Source of the DNA: Gnetum montanum
Taxonomy: Eukaryota; Streptophyta; Gnetopsida; Gnetales; Gnetaceae
DNA length: 64,000 bases
Direction: 5' to 3'
NCBI GenBank assembly: GCA_015680685.1
Contig: MNCI01035818.1
Coordinates: 270,247 to 334,246 of the forward strand
Shown here: one piece after another, positions 45,154-55,845 of the stretch
Numbering within the stretch: the stretch's first letter is position 1
Layout: each line of letters starts with the position of its first letter
Notes under the pieces: model-generated
What the model was told of the DNA's origin: nothing
Seen by the model: only the letters and a program-made list of their open reading frames with translations
Database searches by the model: none
Made by a program: the position numbers and the translations under genes

Positions 45154-45378
45154 TCTTCCCAACCTACTTCATGCCATTAGAGGATGCACTATCCAATTTT
45201 GTAGAGTCATGTCATGGTGTTCAATTTTGTATCATGAACACCACAATTTTTCTAATGTTTTTATTTGTACACTTAGGAACTTAGTTTTTTCAAGTCAATT
45301 TGTTGACTCTAGAGTTAGTTAATAATCCCATACATTTTCAATTTTGTAAAGAAACTTGAAGATAAGTTTTCATTTAGT

Positions 45379-45388
45379 CATGGGGGTA
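45379..45388 (+). other. Polypurine tract of copy A
   Basis: CATGGGGGTA immediately before the LTR, identical to that of D. Confidence 0.75.
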
Positions 45389-46299
45389 TGATGGATCACA
45401 ATTGGTTGCATCGATGAGGCCTCATCAACTAGGCCCTATCAATTGGGTCCCATCAACACATTATTTCATGCATCGACACAATGTCATTGATACAAGGTCA
45501 ATTTTTTTCTTATAAATACATGCTCACCAATTGCATTTATGGCATCAGATTCATAGTAGTAGCAAATCTCTTGCAATTTGTCTATTTGAAAGTTAGAATA
45601 TTTTTCTCAAGTACTCGCAGCAGGAGTCATTGAGTGTATGGATCTTTATTCGAGCACTGCTATACCTGAACCACACTAGTGTGTATAGCAATAAAGATGA
45701 GCTTCTTGATAAACCTTGCAACATTTTGGATAGTTTAAATGTTTTATTTATGCATTCATTGTTTTTATTAAATACTCAATTAACTAAGCTAGATTAAGCT
45801 AAATTAGAATTTAATCAATTAATCTAAATAGATTAAATACATAAGTACGACTGCTTCAAGCGTAAACACATATTTGCTTGGTAATCCTAGCAATGTTATT
45901 GCTTGGTGCATCTAGTAGTGTGATGCTTGGTAACCTAGCAGTGGATACATGGGTTCAGGATGTGTACAAAAAGTGGGACTAGTTGCTTATGTTAGAACTA
46001 GTCAGAGATCAATGAATTAGTTAATTTAAATTAGTCATTAAATTACTTTATCTCTCTCTCTTCAAGAACCAAAAATCATAAAACATAAAACAATAAAAAT
46101 CATATACCTCAATTACACTTAACCATACCATGTGCATCATAAGTGTAGTTGGGAAGACAACGAATGACCTTAGAGCAAGATGCCTTGCCTAGGAGACTAG
46201 TGCACCAAAAACTATAGAGTCCATAGAATTCGACAGGATCACACATGAATGCTTTGTGATTTGTATGGTTGGGCATAGGGGGTACCTCGTTGCTCATCA
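45389..46299 (+). mobile_element. 3' LTR of copy A
   Basis: The LTR is 911 bp, TGATGGATCACAATTGG to GGGGTACCTCGTTGCTCATCA. TATAAATA at 45511-45518 is 122 bp from the start, after palindromic GAGGCCTC words. Three GCTTGGTA-type repeat units at about 45876-45945. It lies 7 bp from the copia element H. Confidence 0.85.
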
Positions 46300-46306
46300 C
46301 TCGCTA

Positions 46307-46859
46307 TGTGGAATAAGAAAAAGATTAACCTTTTCATTTACCATGCTGAGATAATTGAAAGCCTAACCTTTTAGAGTAGCTATACTAAAAACTTCAATCC
46401 ATCTCTTAGGACATGAAAAATAACCACCTAACTATTAATTTATACCTTGATTAAGTAAGATAATAAAGCAACAACAAGTGATAGAAATAGAATTCAATTA
46501 TGGAATCAGAAAAAATGCATCAAGAACACAAGAAATTATCCTAGGGAAAACATACAAAAATCTTAGCAATGAATCAAGCTCCTAACAAGCCTTAGAAATC
46601 CAAGTCTTCTTTTATTTGAGACTTCCAACAAGCTTAGATTAAGCTTTTAAAAGAGGAAGAGATTGCAACTTCAATTATGCCTCACACACCCTTGAAGATG
46701 TGATGATAAGACCACCCAAGCATCTACTTATATAGTGGTTATAATGTCATTCTTTGGGTAAAAGCCAAATTATGGAGTTGTAATATATAATTAATCATCA
46801 CCAAATTGGATGTAGATGGTTGCATACTCTTACTTTTGTTATTTTCATCTAACATGCCA
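46307..46859 (-). mobile_element. 3' LTR of copia element H
   Basis: Starts TGGCATGTTAGATG and ends CTTATTCCACA on the minus strand, about 553 bp. The start is set by the match to the 5' copy (TGTCATGTCAAATG at 58811 downwards); the end is set by the TG...CA rule and the neighbouring LTR of A, so it is approximate. Confidence 0.6.
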
Positions 46860-47059
46860 AGAATAGTTTGCCAACATGTCAACAGTTATAACATGAAGAT
46901 GTTCTAAACTTAAAATTAACAATAGACCTAGCGATTCTTCTACGTGATGTTTATTTTAAGGCATTACAACTAAAAGAAACAATTACATTTCATAATTTAT
47001 TAATCTTAGTCCTTTTCTACACCAATTGAACTTTTCCACAACAATTACCTTGGTCAACA

Positions 47060-47863
47060 TGGTAAGGATTCTAATGCTTCAAGACCAAAATTAAAATCCC
47101 AATCTTTAAACTTGTAAGTGGAATTTAACTAGAAAGGAAAATAGTTCTTTATTCTTATCAAAATTCATGATAGAAGTACAAAGCTAGAAACAAATTTCTT
47201 AAGGACAAAAAATGGCTCAAAAGAATCATAGTCACAACTCATACAATGCTCAAGTCATAAGGACTAAAAGCCTTATAGCCTAGAGACCTAATGGAAGCTC
47301 AATTAGAGCTCAACTCTCACTTAAGACTTTCACCCAAGCTCTCACACAATTCACTTCTCCCCTTCTTCTCTTTCTCTAATGATGGCTTGGATCCCTTTTA
47401 TAGGTTCTTTCAAGTGTCTTCCCTCCTATTTGGAATTCAAACTGAAGTCCATTGAAATCCATATAAGATGCCTTGGAAAAGTCTAAGACATCTTTCCTGA
47501 AATAGACTCATATTAGAAGAGACATCTTAAAAGTATTAGAGATTTTTTGAAGAATAATTCTTGGAAAAATAAGAGACATCTCTCCTAAGTTGTCAAAAAT
47601 CTTAGGAGACATCTTCCTTTAGCATGAGATATCATAGCCTACCTTAAGATGTCTTGGCTAGCCTCGAGACATCTTGACAAAGAAAATTTTCAAGCATGAA
47701 AAATCTTCCCAAAAGTTCCATAAGTGGATTGCACTTTCTATTTTCCTCCTCTAGGCTCTTGAATAGAAAAAATACATAAAAACACAAACATACCAAAGAA
47801 ACAAAAAACATACACTAAAACATAGTTTGAGGATGGGACATAGGCTAGGTGATGTCCTCATCA
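47060..47863 (-). mobile_element. 3' LTR of element G
   Basis: 804 bp, TGATGAGGACATC to GAATCCTTACCA on the minus strand. Pairs with the 5' LTR at 52953-53767. It contains repeated GAGATGTCT/AGACATCT words (about 47480-47690) and a TATA-like CCTATAAAAGGG (complement of about 47393-47404). Confidence 0.85.
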
Positions 47864-47889
47864 TCTTTCACAACCTTAGAATTGAAACC

Positions 47890-50800
47890 TTTTACAAGTT
47901 GGCTATACACTTGGGACATTAAGCCCTCACAAAGCCAAATCCTTTTTGTAAATCCAAATTTCATTTTTAGGTCCCTCATTATTCCAATTCATTGAATATT
48001 CATGCATCTTCCAATTACTTGTACTTCTAGCTTCCCTTGCCTGCAGCACAATAGGTTTTGTTGGTGACTTAGATGACCTTGGATCATCAAGTGCACCTTT
48101 AAGGATTTCTAGACTATTCTCCAAGTCAAAGGTACATACCTTGCCATGGTAATGGCTTAAATTTGAAACATTGACTACCCAAGAAAATGAAAAATTCTTA
48201 AAAATGTTAATTTCATAACCATTGTCATTCACTTCGGCCCTAATTTGAAATGGAGCAATCTTCTTGAATTTCAACTTGGAAAATTTTATATTCCTCATCA
48301 TTTCCTTACCCAAATAAAGCCACACATAATTCCCAACATTGAAGATCATCTTTCTTTTTTTCAAGTTCCTTGTAGTAACAACTTCTTTGGCCTTACCTTC
48401 AAGCTTTGTCCTCACTTACTTATGCAAGCCTTGAATACTTTTCATAAAATCAAATCTAACATGGGCACAATCATCAAATTGCTTCAAATCATCTACCATT
48501 CTAGGGGCATAGCCATATCTTTCCTCAAATGGACTTTTCCCAATGCTAGAATAACAAGAATCATTATAGCTAAACTTAGTATTTGACAAAACATTTTCCC
48601 ACCTATTAGGCTAGTTCTCACAAAGACATCTCAAAATTTTGAGCAATGATTTGGTGACAACTTTAATTTGGCTATCATTTTGTGGATGATAAGTACTTAA
48701 AAAAAGATAATTTTATACCTAATAATTTCCATAGTGGCCTCTAAAAATGACTTGTAAATTTAACATTTCTATCACTTACAATATTCAATGGGAGATCATG
48801 TAATCCTATAACATTTTGAAAATACAAATGAGTAACATGGGATGCATCATTGCTTCTTTTACAAGGAATAAAATGGGCCATTTTAGTGAATCTATTAATA
48901 ATAACAAAAAATGGAATCTTGACTAGCTTGTATTTTGGGAATACCTCAAATAAATTTCATAGAGACACTTTCCCATGGAGCATTAGGAATAGGTAAAAGG
49001 CAAGTAATGGCTAGTAATACTTTTACCTCCCTTCAATTTTTGGCAAACAAGACACTCTCTAATAAATTTATTAAATGTCATTTTTCATCTTTGGCCAATA
49101 TTAATTCTTCCCCACAAGTTCATAGGTCTTGATCTTTCCAATGTATCTAGCCATACTGCTATTATGTTTCTCTTCCAATATTTCAAACTTGAAATAACAT
49201 TTTGATACACATATTTTACCATTTTTGAAGAGGATGCCTTGTTGTAGATACTAGTTTCTCCACCTACCAATTCTATCAAGTAAGGAATTCCAAAGATCCC
49301 TCCAAACCTCTCCAAAATTAGCATCATGAGAATAAAAGGGAATCAAGGTCTCAAGTCCTTGTACATAAGCATGAGTGATTCACAACATGAATTCTTGAAA
49401 GAGCATCTACCACTACATTTTTTTTCCCACTTTTATGTTTCAAAAAAAAATGAAACTCGTGCAATTATTCTACATATTTCATATTCTTGGCACTTAGTTT
49501 CTTTTGAGAATTTAAAAATTGAAGTGCCCTTTGATTAGTAAATAGAAGAAACTCTAATCCTAGTAAGTAATGTCTCCATTGTTTGATACCTCATTTCATA
49601 CACATTATACTTTCTTCTATACTCATTTAATTTTTTGAAAAAAAATGTAATTGGCTTACCTTCTTGAGACAACACACCTCCATTAGTAAGCCTACTTGCA
49701 TCTACCTCCACTTTAAAAAGCTTTGATAAGTTTGGAATTGCCAAAAATGGAGCACTACAAATTCTCTCTTTTAATGCTTGAAAATATTTTCCATTATCAT
49801 TATCCCCCACAAAGGATGCATTTTTCTTCAAACAAGAGAGCATAGGGCATGCAATGGAACTAAAATTCGTAATAAATTTCCCATAGAAGCTAGCTAAACT
49901 AAGAAAGGATCTCACCTGTCCCACATCCTTAAGTGAATACCATTGTTTGATTATCTTAATCTTGCTTAGTTCCATTTTTACTTAGTTCTTCAAGTCAACA
50001 TGACCTAGGTAGACAATCTCTCTCTTCGTGAAGTGGCACCTCTTAGTATTAATTCCCAATTTTTCTTCTTGTAGTTTAGAGCATATGATCCTCAAATGTT
50101 GTACATGGTTTTCTTCTTTAGAAATGTACACAAGAATGTTATCAAAAAAGACAATGCAACATTTACCAATGAAATCTCTTAGAACTTAATGCATGAGCCT
50201 CATAAATGTGGATGGAGCATTGGTTAGCTTAAAAGGCATGACTAACCACTCATACAAGTCATCTAGTATCTTAAAGGATGTTTTTCATTCATCTCCTGGT
50301 CTAATCCTTATTTGATGATAATCACCTTTTAAATCAATTTTAGAAAAAATCTCAACATTAGCAAGCACATCAAGAATATCATCCATCCCAAGGATAGGAA
50401 ATCTATACTTGATTAAAATCTTATTAACAATCTTAGAATCTATTCACATGCTTAACTCATCAGTATCTTTCTTTGGATCCAACACAAGGACAGATGGATT
50501 TATTAACAAAATCATTAGAGAGTGATTCACTTTGTTTCTTGTCTAATTCTTTCCTCTAATTTAAGGTAATGTAGTAGGCTCTTTTATTTGGAATTGTAGC
50601 TCTTGTCTTGAAGTCTATTTGGTATTGTATAGATCTTATTAGTAGAAGCCCCTCCAATCTTCCCTTAAAGACAGCAACAAATTCCAGTGCCAAAGGTTGC
50701 ATCACTATGGGAAGTTCACTTAAATGCTCTTCTTGACTTGTTGTAAGTGTTGACATGATGATAAAACCATGCCTAGCCTCTTCATGTTCTTGTAGGTACT

Positions 50801-52558
50801 TTTGCTTACTAAGAAAGATTAATGAAGCATTGATAGGTGCATTCTCTTTGTACTAATGTCATGTCATAGGGATAAGTTCATGTATTTCATCTTCTCTTGA
50901 AACAGACCAAACATTCTTTGCATTACTAAAAGAAGCCTTGTTGTCAAAGTTCCAAGGTCTTCCCAAAATACAATTAGTACAATTAATAGAAAGGATATCA
51001 CAATGTACCTTATCTTTAAATGAACCAATCTTGAAATAAAAAACACATATCTCTTTGACCTCTTGGAAATGATCTTTGGACAACCAATGGACTCTATAAG
51101 TTCTATGATGTGGAAATGTCTTCAAACCAAGCTTAGAAATAGTCCTTAAAAGATCACATTTTCTTGAGCACTACTATTAATTAAAATGTGTATCAATTCC
51201 TCACTATCAAGAAACCTAGCTCTAATCTTAAAGAGCATCATTCTTACAGGATCTTCATTGGCATTTAAATTTTTCATAAAGTTACAATAATTAATTTCAG
51301 TGACATCTTCAATCATTAGTGCATGAGGATTACCTTTATTAGAGGATTCTTTCTTTTCCAAGGTTTGAACCTCCTTTCCTTTGAAGATCTTTAGCTTCTT
51401 CCACTCCCATTGTTTGTGTCCCTTCTCACCAAAATTAAAGCATTGAAGTTTGGATGCATAGCCATTTTCTTGACCCCTTCCATTCTTAGAGTATTCCTTC
51501 TTAGAATTTTGGCCATGTTTAAATTTCTCTTACTTCTCCTTTATGTCTTATTTGACATTTCCCTTATCCATGGCTTCTTTCTAATCTTTAGAACCCTTGG
51601 AGTCCTTGCCCTTAGAAGATTTGGGACCTCTATTATAGCCTTAAGGGTTCCTCTTAGGTTTAAGAGCCAATTCAAAAGCCTTATCCAATGTTTAGGGCTC
51701 ATAGAATGTTAGCTCTTATATGTACTCGTTCTTTAACCCTCCTTGGAAATTAGATGCTCTCTCATAATCATTTCAATGAAACTTTTCAAGTTGGAAAGCT
51801 TTTCAAAAATCCATGTAAAAGTCTTTAATACTTTTGTCATCTTATCTTAGATATTTTAATTTTTGAATTACTTCTTGCCTATGCTAGGTCTTCTTAAATT
51901 TGTGTTTAAGCATGAACTACATCAAAGATCAATCTTTGATAGAAGTTTCATTACTTACAAGGTAATCATGGCTCTCCTTTTCCCACCAAATTTTTGTCAT
52001 TCCATCAAGCTTGGTTTTAGCATATGGTACCTTTTGATGATTTGCCACATCTTCTAGCTCAATGTACTTGTTCCAAGTCTTGAGCCAAGAAAGGAAAGAT
52101 TCAATGCCTTCCATCCCATTGAAGATCTTCACTTCCACATGAGGCATCCTAGAGGCATGCCTAAAAGCCTTTGCAAGAGTAATCTCTAATTCTTCTTTTT
52201 TGTTTCCTTGAGGTCCAAAAGTAGATCCATTATTCCTCCCTCTTGGAAATGTGGACCTATGGAACTTTGATCTAACAATTGGAGAATGAGGGTTTCCATC
52301 ATAGTCCTCATCTTCCCCAATGTCTTCATTCCCAAAAGGAATTTCATCTTCAAGATTAAGCATGAATGGTTGCTTGGATGAAGAAGCCCTTGATGAAGAA
52401 AATTCAGAGTTGATAGCTTACCTAGGTGATCTTGGTGTTGGAGGTTGATCCTTCTTTTCTTCAAGCTTTTCCATTTTGTCCACAAGAATCTAAAGTGCAA
52501 CCCTCAAGTCTTCCATGTCCTTGGCTAAGCCCTGGACTAATTTCTTCTTAGGTGCCAT
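47890..52558 (-). pseudogene. gag-pol of element G
   Basis: Start ATG at 52558 (MAPKKKLVQGLAKDMEDLRV), with a stop shortly after. Gag core is at 52250-51930 (PHVEVKIFNGMEGIESFLSW; KTKLDGMTKIWWEK) with a decayed zinc knuckle near 51440. Protease: LIHILINSSAQENVIF (51195-51146), in which the catalytic Asp is Asn. RT: IFSKIDLKGDYHQIRIRPGD (about 50350), active site FFDNIL (about 50140; second Asp is Asn), CHFTKREIVYLGH. RNase H begins in 49975-49535 (FKVEVDASRLTNGGVLSQEG). IN: YHPQNDSQIKVVTKSL (about 48660; the catalytic Glu is Lys), then the GPY/F-like module (KLKFKKIAPFQI, NVSNLSHYHG) in 48415-47927. No canonical chromodomain is readable. Non-functional. Confidence 0.8.
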
Positions 52559-52930
52559 GATCAAGTGGCCCTACATGACAAATTAAACAAATACTCATAA
52601 AAAATTGCAAAAGGATTAAGAGTATCCACAACCCAAGTTACAGTACCCAAAAAATTCCCACAAACCCTTACTAAATAAGGTTAAAGGGTATTTTAAACAA
52701 TGAGATTTCTTAATAAGGCTAATTGATAATGAGATTTTAAGGCTAAAGGGTATTTTAAACAATGAGATTTCTTAATTGATCATAGAAATTAACCAAAATA
52801 AGGCTAATTAAACCTTAATTAAGTATGGAAATTAACAAAAATAGAATTGTAAACCAAAATAAACTTAAATAAGAGTGAATTCATGTAAATTATTGTAGTG
52901 GATTTCTTTCATTGAGGTAATTATCTTTAA

Positions 52931-52950
52931 AACCAATGCCTCAATACCAA
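52931..52950 (-). other. Primer binding site of element G (initiator Met-like)
   Basis: Minus strand TTGGTATTGAGGCATTGG follows the LTR end. TGGTATTGAGGC is three changes from TGGTATCAGAGC, the usual initiator tRNA-Met site. Confidence 0.55.
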
Positions 52951-52952
52951 TC

Positions 52953-53767
52953 TAGTAAGGATTCCAATGCTCCAAGACCAAAAGTAAGATCCCAATCTTC
53001 AAAACTACAATAAAAATTGAACAAGAAAGAAAAGTAGTTCTTTATTCTTGCCAAAATTAATGATAGAATTACAAAGTTAGAAACAACTTGCCCAAGGATA
53101 GACAAGGGCTCAAGAGAATCACACTCACAACTCCTCACACAATGCTCAACTCACAAAGGCTAAAAGCCCTATATCCTAGAGACCCAATGGAAACTCAATT
53201 GGAGCTCACTTCTCACTCCAGACTTTCACCCAAGCTCTCTCACAATTCATTCCTTTCCTTCTTCTCTTTCTCAAATGAAGGCTTGGATTCCTTTTATAGC
53301 TTCTTCCAAGTGTCCCTTCATCATTTCTCATGTTTAGAATTTAAATTGAAGTCCGTTGGAATCCATATGAGATGTCTTGGAGTGAGACATCTTTTCCAAA
53401 ATAGATTCATCTTAGAGGAGATGTCTTATGAGTATGGGAAACGTCTTAGAGAAGACATCTTGCATGAGATGTCTTCAGAAAATAGTAGATGTCTCTCTTG
53501 AGTTATCAAAAATCTCATGAGATGTCTTCCCTCAACATGAGATATCTTGGTCTACCTAGAGATATATTGGCTAGCCTTGAGATGCCTTGATAGAGATAAT
53601 TATCAAGGATGAAAACTCTTCTCAAAAGTCCCACAAGTGGAATGTACTTTCCATTTTCCTCCTCTTGCCTCTTAAACAACAAAAAAACACAAACATACCA
53701 AAGAAACAAACAACATACACTAAAACATTGTTTCAGAACAATACATGGGAAGGTGATATGCTCATCA
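52953..53767 (-). mobile_element. 5' LTR of element G
   Basis: 815 bp, homologous along its length to 47060-47863; the terminal CA has become TA at 52953. Contains AGATGTCTCYY repeats at 53380-53590 and a TATA-like CTATAAAAGG (complement of about 53292-53301). Confidence 0.85.
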
Positions 53768-53772
53768 CAACA

Positions 53773-55845
53773 TATCTGTTGGATTTTTTAATGTAGAACC
53801 CTTTTCCAAATAAATCCTTCATTTTTTAATTTGATCCAAAATAAAATGGTAATTCCTTGTATAAAACTCAAGATTCTTTGACACAAATATTGCACTTATT
53901 GTAATAGATGTTTACTTTCTTTTGCTCTTGTCCAAAATCTTTGACTAGTCATTGTAGCCAAACCACTTCGTTGTGTGCTTGAGAAGGTACTACATACTCC
54001 ACCCCTATTGTTGACGATGCAACATAGCTTTATCTTTTGCTAGTCCAAGTGACCACACTTGCATTTATTTTAAAAGCATATTCACTTGTGGATTTTTGGT
54101 GATCTAGGTCACCTCCCCAATCTACATGCACAAAGCTATGTAATCCAAAGAAAATTTTCTCATAACAAATAAAAAATTAATAGTACCTTGAAGATACTTA
54201 AGAATTATTTTAATAGCCATCAAATGTTCCTTAGCAGAATTAGACATAAACCTACTCACATGTACCATTGCGTATGCAATATCAAGCCTAATATAGACCC
54301 CTACATACATGAGATTGCTTACAACATTAGCATAGGGGATTTTGCTCATTTCTCCATTTGTTTTAGCGCATTACTCAATTGAGAATTCCATGCTCATAGA
54401 TAATGGAGTGTTTATTGGCTTACAATCATGCATATTAAATCTTTCTAAAATTTTATTAATAGTTGAAGATTGAGCAAGCCATAACTTTTAACCTTTTCTA
54501 TCTCTTTTAATTTTCATGTTCAAGATTTTTCTTGTGGCACTAAGGTCCTTCATCTCAAACTGAGATGATAGCTAACATTTCAACTTAGTGATTTCTTGCA
54601 TACTATTCCTTACTATCAACATATCATCAACATACAATAGCAATATCAAAGATGTTTGTGAATATTTATTTAGATATATACAAGGTTCATTATCAAATCT
54701 TACAAAACCAACCATTATCATGCAAGAATCAAATTTCTTATACCACATCCTATGGGATTGTTTCAACCTATGCAAGGATTTTAGCAAGTGACATACCATA
54801 CTCTTAACTACATAGCCTTCAAGTTGTTACATGTAGATTTCTTCATCAAGATCTTTATGGTAGCTACAATAGACATTAAATATCTTATGAATGTAGATTT
54901 AACCTTACGAATGTTAAATTTCTTGTTCAAATTTACTGACTTTTGAATTGCAATCTTTTTTATAGGTTTGAGGAGCATCATTAATACAAAAAACATATGA
55001 ATCTAAATACTCAAGTATTTGTCTTACCTAACTTGACCTTCTCAATGGTTGATCTTCTTCTTGAGGTGTATCTTCCACATCATCAACTTTTTCTTTAATT
55101 ATATCTTTTTCTTGAAGAATCTCAATGGACTTTTCTTCCACATGCCCACATCTTCTATGCCATAGATTCATGGTGAAGTTCTCTTTCTGAACATGAAGAA
55201 CTTTAACTTTATTAGCCATTGTAATACCATCTAGCAAGTATAGTCTCCCAGTTCCTTCTTTGTATCCTATGGCTATGATGGACTTTCCTTGAAAAATTCT
55301 ACATCTCTTCTTTCTAAATAATACAAACAGGTGAAAATCATCAAAATTAGCCATAGATAATAAGTTTTTGATGAGCTCAAGGACATGATATACTTTGGAA
55401 ATTATAATTATTCTACTATTATAGGATAACTTTACTTTACTATAGTCCTTGATTATACAAGCTTTATCATTCTGAAGAAAAATAGTAACAAACATAGATT
55501 CAAGGTATTCAGAAAACTATTTTCTTCTAGGTGTAAAGATATATGAAGCACCTAAATCAATATACACAATAATTACAATTAGAGTTACCTCTATTTGTGA
55601 CTATACACAAGTTTAGTATTTCTTTGTTAGCATTTTTAGAATAACCAAATCCAACATCTTTCTCCTTTTTCTATAGGAATTTGCAATTCTTCTTTAAGTG
55701 ATCATGCTTCCCACAATTCCAACACATTGGTGTTCTTTTGGAAGCATCATTAGCAACTTTCTTAAATCTACTCAATTGTTGTTTTCCTCATCCTTTAATT
55801 ACCAATGCTTTAGTAGCTGTGTTAGATAGGTGTTGTTGTTGACAG
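53773..55845 (-). pseudogene. pol: pol and gag 3' part of copia element H, with internal deletions
   Basis: In minus order: a perfect CCHC zinc knuckle CWNCGKHDHLKKNC (complement of 55683-55724); a pre-integrase block (TMNLWHRRCGHVEEKSIEIL, about 55165-55110); then directly a linker EEDQPLRRSS (about 55060-55030), so the integrase core is deleted; then RT only from DEEIYM onward, so the finger part is deleted as well. RT palm: LKSLHRLKQSHRMWYKKFDS (54785-54725), LLLYVDDMLIV (about 54645-54613; YVDD intact). The RNase H linker and domain follow: SKIPYANVVSNLMYVGVYIR (54346), SRFMSNSAKEHLMAIKIILK, then to about 53790. Many stops. Confidence 0.75.

Larger units (their letters stand above)
32444..46299 (+). 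mobile_element. OTA (Athila-like) Ty3/gypsy copy A, nearly complete
   Basis: Order: rearranged 5' LTR 32444-32653, tRNA-Asp primer binding site, gag, PR-RT-RNase H (35200-37640), a foreign 1.6 kb insertion, IN (39246-40411), linker, extra ORF (42550-45153), polypurine tract, 3' LTR 45389-46299. Total 13.9 kb, about 12.3 kb without the insertion. This copy gives the map to which the others were compared. No target duplication is visible (left TTTACCCTACT, right CTCGC). All coding parts carry stops. Confidence 0.85.
47055..53772 (-). mobile_element. Complete Ty3/gypsy (chromovirus-type) element G with target duplication
   Basis: 6708 bp between LTRs 47060-47863 and 52953-53767, flanked by the 5-bp duplication CAACA (47055-47059 and 53768-53772). 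Minus orientation: gag, PR, RT, RNase H, IN in that order. Inserted in copia element H near its 3' end. The two LTRs differ at roughly one base in six over the first 130 bp by eye, so the insertion is old. The GPY/F-type IN end places it among chromoviruses. Confidence 0.9.

Noticed and set aside
47927-48415. Chromodomain at the end of element G integrase
   Set aside because: Only the GPY/F-like module is readable; the expected aromatic cage residues are not seen.
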